Shown: positions 1 to 5,133 of the stretch, one piece after another
How the letters are laid out: each line of letters begins with the position of its first letter
Position numbering within the stretch: position 1 is the first letter of the stretch
Origin: Verrucomicrobia subdivision 6 bacterium
GTDB taxonomy: Bacteria > Verrucomicrobiota > Verrucomicrobiia > Methylacidiphilales > Verrucolacustridaceae
Reading direction: 5' to 3'
DNA length: 5,906 bases
NCBI GenBank assembly: GCA_945866245.1
Contig: CAMBGW010000065.1
Location: 1 to 5,906, forward strand
Made by a program: the position numbers and the translations under genes
Notes under the pieces: generated by a model
What the model saw: the letters and a program-made list of their open reading frames with translations, nothing else
Told to the model about the DNA's origin: nothing
Databases searched by the model: none

Positions 1-809
1 CTTTCCAAATCAGCGGGGTAGTGGCCAACCTTGATGTGGGGCTTCTCTTTGTCTTCGCGGTCATATCCCTAAGTGTGTACGGAATTATCTTGGCTGGCTG
101 GGCATCCAACTCCAAATACCCGTTCCTGGGTGGCATTCGTTCTTCAGCACAGATTATTTCTTACGAAATTGCCATGGGAGCTTCGGTGGTTCCTGTTTTC
201 TTGGTTACCCAGCAGCTGAATCTGGGAAAGATTGTCGATTATCAGGTTCAGCATGGTTGGCTGGCATTTCCAAACTTTGCTGATGGAATCATCGGTATTT
301 TGCTCGGAGCCTGCTTAGCTTTTTCGTTTCTGGTTTTCCTAATTTCGGCATTTGCGGAAACGAATCGGTTGCCATTCGATTTGCCTGAAGCTGAGACAGA
401 ACTGGTTGGGGGATACCATACGGAATATTCGGGCATGCGTTTTGCCCTCTTTTTCCTTGGGGAATATGCCGCGATGATCTCCGCCTCGGCCATTATGGTG
501 ACTCTTTTCTTGGGGGGTTGGAGCCTTCCGCTTCCTTGGTTTAATGGACTTCCCATGCCACAAACGGTGGCGGGTTGGGCCCTACCCGAATGGCTGGCGG
601 GGCATGCGATGCCTTGGTGGTTTGGATTTGTCTCCATCAGCGTATTTCTGGCAAAGATACTCCTTTTCATCGCTTTCTTCATTGTCATCCGTTGGACCAT
701 TCCACGTTTTAAGTATGATCAGCTGATGAATTTAGGGTGGAAGGTCTTTATTCCTGCTGCATTCATCAACATCTTTCTGGTCGCCGCGCTCGTTCTCGTA
801 AAAGGTTAA
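1..809 (+). CDS. nuoH: NADH-quinone oxidoreductase subunit H (complex I membrane subunit), 5' end cut off
   Basis: This is the proton-pumping membrane-arm subunit of respiratory complex I that joins the quinone site to the antiporter-like subunits. The reading frame is open from base 3 and aligns with the family before the first GTG at 21 (FQISGVVANLDVGLL), so 21 is not the true start; the window holds about 268 C-terminal residues of a protein usually 325-400 long. The family hallmarks are GWASNSKY (about 99-122), the acidic loop ETNRLPFDLPEAE continuing to GYHTEYSG (357-434), which lines the quinone cavity, and the C-terminal RWTIPRFKYDQLM followed by GWK (690-743). Hydrophobic stretches suggest six to seven membrane helices in the visible part. 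The loop at about 522-620, rich in Trp and Pro, is some 25 residues longer than in E. coli NuoH as I recall it. The gene ends with TAA and is followed after 22 bases by a small exported protein, not by nuoI. Confidence 0.97.
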   Translation, partial: FQISGVVANLDVGLLFVFAVISLSVYGIILAGWASNSKYPFLGGIRSSAQIISYEIAMGASVVPVFLVTQQLNLGKIVDYQVQHGWLAFPNFADGIIGILLGACLAFSFLVFLISAFAETNRLPFDLPEAETELVGGYHTEYSGMRFALFFLGEYAAMISASAIMVTLFLGGWSLPLPWFNGLPMPQTVAGWALPEWLAGHAMPWWFGFVSISVFLAKILLFIAFFIVIRWTIPRFKYDQLMNLGWKVFIPAAFINIFLVAALVLVKG

Positions 810-819
810 TCCAGTGATG

Positions 820-825
820 AGGAGG
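820..825 (+). promoter_or_regulatory. Strong Shine-Dalgarno (AGGAGG) that decides the start of the next gene
   Basis: AGGAGG lies 6 bases before the GTG at 832, ideal spacing for ribosome binding. The same bases would lie inside the coding region if the earlier in-frame GTG (814) or ATG (817) were used, and neither of those has a comparable site before it. This makes GTG 832 the preferred start. It is the only full consensus ribosome site seen ahead of any gene in this window. Confidence 0.75.
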
Positions 826-831
826 GGGCCT

Positions 832-1152
832 GTGAAAAGCAGGAGTTTGAGATGGAAGGTTGTCAGCTTAATCCTTGCGACTGTTTGCAGTGGAACTTTC
901 GGTGTTTTCGCTGCGGATAAGGGTCCCACCCTCGTCATTCAAAAGGATGAACACCGTATCGCGGGGATTGGAACCAATGGCATCACCCGATGGACTTCCA
1001 CTGTGGCCCGAGATGAGGAAAAGGTTTCCGCCGTGAATCAAAGTGGAAACACGGCCATGGTTAGCATCATCCACAAGAAGACCGGCAAGATACGGATTCA
1101 GACCTATGATGCCGACAAGGGCATTTTGAAGTTTTCCAAAAGTATGAATTAA
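832..1152 (+). CDS. Small exported protein of unknown function, downstream of nuoH
   Basis: I do not recognise this 106-residue protein. The GTG start at 832 is chosen because of the AGGAGG at 820-825; starts at 814 or 817 would add six or five residues. The N-terminus is a classical signal peptide: basic (KSRSLRWK), then a hydrophobic core (VVSLILATVCSGTFGVFA), then a small-residue cleavage region around FAADK, leaving a mature part of about 78 residues. The mature part is polar, alternates short hydrophobic strands with Gly/Asn/Asp turns (RIAGIGTNGITRW, then NTAMVSIIHKKTGKI, then IRIQTYDADKGIL), and resembles one blade of a PQQ- or WD-like beta-propeller. That fold is an inference from the strand pattern only. 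It has no transmembrane segment after the signal and one Cys, within the signal peptide. Spacing of 22 bases from nuoH suggests co-transcription, but a role in complex I is not shown. Confidence 0.65.
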   Translation: MKSRSLRWKVVSLILATVCSGTFGVFAADKGPTLVIQKDEHRIAGIGTNGITRWTSTVARDEEKVSAVNQSGNTAMVSIIHKKTGKIRIQTYDADKGILKFSKSMN

Positions 1153-1176
1153 TCAAAGGGGAGACCTGCTTCTGAT
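1153..1176. other. 24-base convergent gap without a recognisable terminator
   Basis: The + strand nuoH unit and the - strand hemB unit meet tail to tail here with 24 bases between stop codons. The only pairing I find is GGAGA at 1160-1164 with TCTCC at 1191-1195, separated by a 26-base loop and partly inside the opposing gene, and it has no T-run directly after it. Transcripts from both sides may therefore end inside, or overlap, the opposite gene's 3' end. Confidence 0.4.
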
Positions 1177-1713
1177 CTAAGATAAGCGAATCTCCACCGG
1201 CATGGTGCTGAGTTTTTCGTAAATCTTTCCGAGCCGATAGATAGGCCACCAGCGGTAAAGGTAAATGTCGAGAGGGCGCCACATGGCGACCCATCCAAGG
1301 ATGATCAGCCCCTCCTGAATAATAGCCTGAAACTGTCCGAATTCGGCGTGGATGGCTTGTGCTCCCATCATGCAGGCGACAAGGAAGGATGTGGCGATGA
1401 TCAGGTTGATCCAGCCATGACGAAGGATTTGTTTGAATTCGCGTCGATTGAATTCGTATCGATACTGAAAGTAGTGGTGGATCGACTCTTGCAGAGTCCG
1501 CTCGGCCTCCACTCGGTCGCAGTTTTGACTGAGATGAACGATGAGCTTGAAAGGTCTTTGGAGAGAGTGCTCTCGAGCCCAGCTGACGATGAACTCCTCT
1601 GCCTCAGGATCGAGATCCCGCTCATGAAAGGGCGATGGATCGATTGAGTTAAAGATCTGCTGGAGGGTTTGGACTTTGATCTCAATCAGCTGATAGTCGG
1701 TTTCCACGGGCAT
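1177..1713 (-). CDS. Conserved-type two-helix membrane protein of unknown function, downstream of hemB
   Basis: The product has 178 residues from the ATG at 1713-1711 to the TAA at 1179-1177. The frame stays open far upstream into hemB, but between the hemB stop and 1713 it has no ATG, GTG or TTG, so MPVETDYQ is the first usable start; no clear ribosome site precedes it. Residues 1-98 are soluble and charged. Residues about 101-121 (WINLIIATSFLVACMMG) and 131-147 (IIQEGLIILGWVAMW) are likely membrane helices. The C-terminal segment at about 143-178 (MWRPLDIYLYRWWPI, then a basic LGKIYEKL stretch and MPVEIRL) resembles a tail I recall from uncharacterised bacterial membrane proteins, with a WWP turn followed by a basic amphipathic helix. 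It lies 97 bases after hemB on the same strand, probably the last gene of that unit. The function is unknown. Confidence 0.75.
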   Translation of the reverse strand: MPVETDYQLIEIKVQTLQQIFNSIDPSPFHERDLDPEAEEFIVSWAREHSLQRPFKLIVHLSQNCDRVEAERTLQESIHHYFQYRYEFNRREFKQILRHGWINLIIATSFLVACMMGAQAIHAEFGQFQAIIQEGLIILGWVAMWRPLDIYLYRWWPIYRLGKIYEKLSTMPVEIRLS

Positions 1714-1810
1714 TGATTGATTGTAAAGCGACCGGTCTGGAAGGAAAGGATGGCCAGTGGCTGGTGGAAAGTGGAAGGCGAGCGGTTGGTAGCGGTAAAC
1801 GCCAAAACTG

Positions 1811-2806
1811 TCACATATCCTTGGCAAAATAGGTGAAGATGATGTCGGCTCCAGCCCGGCGGATGGAGAGCAAAGACTCGTTTCTGGTTTTTTGCAGGTC
1901 GACCCAGCCTTTCTGTCCTGCGGCATGAATCTGGGCGTACTCGCCGGAGACCTGATAGGCAGCAAGGGGAAGTAGGGTGTTCTCCCGCAGATCCCGAAGG
2001 ATGTCGAGATAAGGTCCAGCGGGTTTGACCATAAGGAGATCGGCACCTTCTTTCTCATCCAAAAGGGCATCTCTCAGAATTGCCCTTCGGCTGGCAGGAT
2101 CCGCCTGATAGCTACGCTTATCTAGTGAGTGGGTTCCGGCAGATTGGGTGCTCCCTACTGCATCACGAAAAGGTCCGTAAAGGGAGGATGCAAACTTGGC
2201 GGCATACGAAAGAATCCCGGTTTCGGTGAATCCTGCTTTGTCGAGGGCCCCGCGAATGTATCCAATGCGGCCATCCATCATATCGGAGGGGGCGACAAAA
2301 TCGGCGCCTGCATCGGCTAAAAGGACGGCCTGTCTAGTCAAGAAGCGGACGGTTGAATCGTTGTCGACATCTTTGCCGGAACGATTCAGAAGACCGTCAT
2401 GGCCGTGGGAGGTATAGGGGTCGAGGGCGACGTCTGCAAAAACAGGAAACTCCGGGAGCTCCTTCTTTATGGTTCTGATAGCGCGATAGATCAGCCCTTT
2501 GGGATTGAGGGCCTCCTTGGCGCCGGGGGTGCGCAGTCTTTGAGGAATTACTGGGAAGATGGCGATCCCCCCGACGCCGCGTCGGGCGAGACGTTGTGCC
2601 TCGCGAACGAGGGCGGAAATGGAAAAACGAAAATGACCAGGAAGGCTAGAAATAGACTCAGGCTTACCTTGGCCATCTACAACGAAAAGCGGGGCGACAA
2701 GATGAGAGGGGGAAACATTGGTTTCGGAGAAAAGCCTCCGAATTCCAGAAGTCCGACGGAGACGACGGGAACGGATAGGAATGTTTAAAGGACGAGACTT
2801 CTTCAC
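1811..2806 (-). CDS. hemB: Porphobilinogen synthase (delta-aminolevulinic acid dehydratase)
   Basis: This cytosolic enzyme condenses two 5-aminolevulinate molecules to porphobilinogen, the first common step to heme and other tetrapyrroles. Its 331 residues match the family's usual 320-340. The two Schiff-base lysines are K204 (SYAAKFAS) and K261 (LLMVKPAGPYLD). Other signatures are VAPSDMMDGRIG (171-182), YGPFRDA (210-216), YQVSGEY (284-290) and a C-terminal RAGADIIFTYFAKDM. The metal loop reads FADVALDPYTSHGHDG (123-138). The three positions that are Cys in zinc enzymes are A127, D129 and D137, so this belongs to the zinc-independent group, generally Mg-dependent, seen for example in Pseudomonas. 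Translation starts at GTG 2806-2804 with no strong ribosome site; no ATG lies near the N-terminus. The gene follows the six-helix membrane protein by 41 bases and ends 97 bases before the 178-residue membrane protein. Confidence 0.98.
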   Translation of the reverse strand: MKKSRPLNIPIRSRRLRRTSGIRRLFSETNVSPSHLVAPLFVVDGQGKPESISSLPGHFRFSISALVREAQRLARRGVGGIAIFPVIPQRLRTPGAKEALNPKGLIYRAIRTIKKELPEFPVFADVALDPYTSHGHDGLLNRSGKDVDNDSTVRFLTRQAVLLADAGADFVAPSDMMDGRIGYIRGALDKAGFTETGILSYAAKFASSLYGPFRDAVGSTQSAGTHSLDKRSYQADPASRRAILRDALLDEKEGADLLMVKPAGPYLDILRDLRENTLLPLAAYQVSGEYAQIHAAGQKGWVDLQKTRNESLLSIRRAGADIIFTYFAKDM

Positions 2807-2847
2807 GGGTGGACAAATATACTTAAGAATTCTGCTCTAAGCGAGAG

Positions 2848-3600
2848 TCAGCGGGGGAGTGATTCTAAGGCGTCCTTCCAGAGGATGAAGGCGAAGGCAA
2901 AGCAGATCAAAGCGGCAATCCAGCGCCCGTGCACCTCAAGCAGAGCAGTGCATTTCGCCTTTAAGGCAGGTCCAGCCTGGGGTCGAAAGAGGGAAAGAAG
3001 TAATGGTATGAGTACAGGTAGCAGGGAAAGAAACGCAAAAAGAAGTAACGCGGTGACCTTGGTTAGAGTTCCACTGGCCCGCTCGATTTCATGCCCAACA
3101 GCGATTGCGAGAATCGATGTCTTTGGATGTAGCCCGGTGGTAAAGAGCCCGATGAGAAATGTACTGAAAAGGTAGTGTACGCCGATGGAGCAGTCTGAGT
3201 CGGTATCCAAGGAGGGAAAGAGTCGCAGAAGTTTGCTTTTCCATTGTGGAGGGGTGGTTTTCGGTTTTGGTTTGCGGTCGTCTTCTCCTTTGAGAAATTG
3301 CCACAATCGATAGATCCCAAGCCCCAAAAGGGCGGTGCCGATACCTGATCGAATCATAAAGTGGGTCCATGAGGTGGGATGAACGCTTTGGGTTGAGGAA
3401 GGTGTAATCCAAAGGCCAATTCCAATGGCGGCGAAAAGGCCAATGAAGGAACCGAGGAAAAAAACAACAGAATTGAGTCTTGCGCGAGATTTGTGTGCGG
3501 CCATGAGGAGGGCCAAAACAAACATTTCCGGGCTTAAAAGGACGACCATACCCATTGAAAAAGCGGTGCCGATTGCGTGAGCAGTGGGATCAGTTTCCAT
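2848..3600 (-). CDS. Six-helix membrane protein, probably GAP/LysE-like transporter family
   Basis: A 250-residue integral membrane protein starting at ATG 3600-3598. Hydrophobic segments fall at about 12-34, 43-66, 82-102, 143-167, 180-204 and 226-242, with a basic Pro/Lys-rich loop at 104-126 between the two groups of three. This 3+3 layout, an early SPEMFVLALLMA motif in the first helix and GLHPKTSILAIAVG (156-169) opening the second half resemble the GAP (sulfolipid-1-addressing-like) and LysE-type exporters, which carry SP and NPK-type motifs at the same two places. Those families export amino acids or lipids; no substrate can be read from this sequence. It is the first gene of the - strand unit, 41 bases before hemB, and is preceded by the 120-base divergent region. 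It could also be a distant cytochrome-biogenesis-like (CcdA/DsbD fold) protein, but it lacks the paired membrane cysteines of that group. Confidence 0.65.
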   Translation of the reverse strand: METDPTAHAIGTAFSMGMVVLLSPEMFVLALLMAAHKSRARLNSVVFFLGSFIGLFAAIGIGLWITPSSTQSVHPTSWTHFMIRSGIGTALLGLGIYRLWQFLKGEDDRKPKPKTTPPQWKSKLLRLFPSLDTDSDCSIGVHYLFSTFLIGLFTTGLHPKTSILAIAVGHEIERASGTLTKVTALLLFAFLSLLPVLIPLLLSLFRPQAGPALKAKCTALLEVHGRWIAALICFAFAFILWKDALESLPR

Positions 3601-3720
3601 ACTGCTTCAGTATGATAGTTTTGCGGCCTGGATCAATCTATCCATTCCTGAAACAAAATAGTGGTCAAGTGGCGTTGGGAAATGATTTAAGTTTGGCGCT
3701 GAGTTGCCTAGGTTTTACCC
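3601..3720. promoter_or_regulatory. Divergent intergenic region serving the hemB unit (-) and cysS (+)
   Basis: These 120 bases separate two gene units pointing away from each other, so both promoters should lie here or very close. I find no sigma-70 pair that satisfies me. For the - strand, TTGATC (complement of 3631-3636) and CATACT (complement of 3609-3614) are 16 bases apart with four matches of six each, but would leave only a few bases before the start codon. TTGACC (complement of 3663-3668) is a better -35 but has no good -10. For cysS only weak boxes such as TAGGTT at 3709-3714 are seen. I see no T-box-like structure, and the space is too short for a standard one. Confidence 0.5.
3707..3715 (+). 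promoter_or_regulatory. CCTAGGTTT element 5 bases before the cysS ATG
   Basis: This 9-base sequence occurs again, with the same 5-base spacing, before the thrS start. It contains AGGT, which could act as a weak ribosome-binding core, and the palindrome CCTAGG. Whether it functions in translation, transcription or neither is unknown. No other consensus ribosome site precedes cysS. Confidence 0.4.
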
Positions 3721-5124
3721 ATGGAGGAGGTCAGCCTTTTTGATACAGCCAGCCGCTCGGTAAAACCACTTTTGGCCTCTGACGGCAAGGAGTTAAAGTT
3801 CTATGCCTGCGGGCCAACGGTGTATGGGCCCGCCCATATCGGTAACTTTCGAACGTTTGTGGTGCAGGACCTGCTCGTTCGGGTTTGGCAGAGGGCGGGG
3901 GGGAAGGTTCGGCATGTGCGAAACTTGACCGATGTGGACGATAAGACGATTCGGGGAGCTCGAGAGGCCAAGCAAAAGCTAAAAAACTTTACTCAAGGGT
4001 GGACCGACCTTTTTTGGAAAGACGGTCAGGATCTTAGGTTGCAGAAGCCGACCCAAGAGCCGCGAGCCACGGAGTTTATTCCTAAGCAAATGGCCCTTGT
4101 GGAGAAGCTTGTTCAGGGAGGTCACGCCTACGAGGCAGAGGGATCGGTCTATTTTCGTGTGAAAAGCTTTGCGGCGTACGGAAAGCTCTCCCGCTTGGAT
4201 GAAAGGGAGGTCAAGGAGGGAGCCTCGGGCCGGGCGGACTCGGATGAGTATGCCCGGGAACAAGCAGCCGACTTTGTTTTATGGAAGGCCTATAAGGAGG
4301 AGGATGGGGAGGTTTTTTGGGAAAGTCCTTGGGGAAAGGGTCGACCGGGGTGGCATCTGGAGTGTAGCGCGATGGCTATGGAGATTTTAGGCGAGACGAT
4401 TGATCTTCATGGAGGTGGGGCAGATCTGATCTTTCCTCACCACGAAAATGAGATCGCCCAATGCGAAGCGGCTACTGGGAAGGCTTTCGTCCGCCACTGG
4501 TTTCATGTTTCTCATCTGTTGGTGGAAAACCGGAAGATGAGTAAAAGTCTCGGCAACCTTTACACCCTAGACGATGTGACCTCTCGCGGGTGGGACTCCT
4601 CAGATCTTCGTTTGGTGCTGCTTTCGGGACACTATCGCCAGCCGCTGAACTTTTCCTGGGAGACAATGAAAGCGGTCCGGCACGGTCGGGAAAGGTTAGG
4701 ACGTTTACGACTTTGTTTAGAGGAGGCTTGCAAAGGTAAGAAGGGGGAGGGATGGGGATCTTTCCAGCCCGCATGGGACGCCTTACGTGAGGATTTGGAA
4801 ACCCCCAAGGCTCTTGGAGCCCTTTACACCGCAGTGGGTGAGCTGGAGCAGCAGCAAAAAAAGGGTTTTTCACTGAGCGAAGCGGCCAAAGAACTTAGTG
4901 GGCTGGATCTGATTCTTGATGTTTTCGGGATTTCCCCTTCTTTGGAGCAGGAAGTTCAGGCCCCGGAGGAGATGCAAAGTCTAGCCAAGGCAAGAAGCGC
5001 AGCTCGCCTAGCGAAAGACTGGAAAGAATCAGATCGCTTGCGCGATGAGTTAGCAAATCACGGGTGGGAGGTGAGGGATGCGGCGGGTAGTTGGCGACTG
5101 GTGCAGAAGCCAAGAACTACCTAG
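3721..5124 (+). CDS. cysS: Cysteinyl-tRNA synthetase
   Basis: This class I synthetase attaches cysteine to tRNA-Cys in the cytosol. The product has 467 residues, close to the usual 460-500. The zinc ligands match the family: C30 in FYACGPTVYG, C215 in WHLECSAMAM, H240 and E244 in FPHHENEIAQCE. The ATP-binding signatures are HIGN (39-42, the HIGH motif) and KMSKS (272-276). DVDDKTI at 71-77 and LHGGGADLIFPHHEN at 229-243 are also diagnostic. The C-terminal anticodon-recognition region runs to the usual ARLAKDWKESDRLRDEL and GWEVRDAAGSWRL ending. ATG 3721 is the only plausible start: an in-frame TAG lies at 3709-3711 and family similarity begins at VSLFDTA. No key residue is missing. The gene is divergent from the hemB unit and is followed after 9 bases by thrS, so the two synthetases are probably one transcript. 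Confidence 0.99.
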   Translation: MEEVSLFDTASRSVKPLLASDGKELKFYACGPTVYGPAHIGNFRTFVVQDLLVRVWQRAGGKVRHVRNLTDVDDKTIRGAREAKQKLKNFTQGWTDLFWKDGQDLRLQKPTQEPRATEFIPKQMALVEKLVQGGHAYEAEGSVYFRVKSFAAYGKLSRLDEREVKEGASGRADSDEYAREQAADFVLWKAYKEEDGEVFWESPWGKGRPGWHLECSAMAMEILGETIDLHGGGADLIFPHHENEIAQCEAATGKAFVRHWFHVSHLLVENRKMSKSLGNLYTLDDVTSRGWDSSDLRLVLLSGHYRQPLNFSWETMKAVRHGRERLGRLRLCLEEACKGKKGEGWGSFQPAWDALREDLETPKALGALYTAVGELEQQQKKGFSLSEAAKELSGLDLILDVFGISPSLEQEVQAPEEMQSLAKARSAARLAKDWKESDRLRDELANHGWEVRDAAGSWRLVQKPRTT

Positions 5125-5128
5125 GTTT
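5120..5128 (+). promoter_or_regulatory. CCTAGGTTT element 5 bases before the thrS ATG, overlapping the cysS stop
   Basis: This is the same 9-mer at the same 5-base distance as ahead of cysS. Here it includes the TAG stop codon of cysS (5122-5124). Its AGGT core is the only ribosome-site-like sequence before thrS, which supports ATG 5134 over the second in-frame ATG at 5140. Confidence 0.4.
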
Positions 5129-5133
5129 GAGCG

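Noticed and set aside
248..700. 150-codon open frame on the - strand inside nuoH
   Set aside because: It lies wholly antisense to an unmistakable nuoH, its product is basic and low in hydrophobic pattern, and it has no recognisable motif.
1195..1216. Possible rho-independent terminator: CACC/GGTG hairpin followed by TTTTT
   Set aside because: The stem is only four pairs, the T-run starts several bases after it, and it lies within the coding region of the opposing gene.
1752..1764. Small hairpin CCAG-TGG-CTGG between hemB and the next gene
   Set aside because: It has a four-pair stem with a three-base loop and no T-run on either strand, too weak for a terminator or attenuator.
1714..2070. 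In-frame upstream extension of the 178-residue membrane protein into hemB (119 extra codons)
   Set aside because: The stretch overlaps conserved hemB codons in another frame, has no usable start codon between the hemB stop and 1713, and its translation is not protein-like.
2399..2788. 129-codon open frame on the + strand over the hemB 5' half
   Set aside because: It is antisense to conserved hemB sequence and Gly/Arg-rich, as expected for a shadow frame.
2822..2841. Palindromic CTTAAG/AGAATTCT patch between the GAP-like gene and hemB
   Set aside because: These are short AT-rich palindromes of restriction-site type; outer CTTA/TAAG pairing breaks at the next base, so no stable operator or hairpin is supported.
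3601..3720. T-box leader or other riboswitch upstream of cysS
   Set aside because: At 120 bases the gap is too short for a standard T-box, and I find no T-box-like motif, specifier stem or terminator hairpin.
4472..4873. 133-codon open frame on the - strand inside cysS
   Set aside because: It is antisense to the conserved KMSKS-containing part of cysS and its Pro/Ser/Lys-rich product has no motif.
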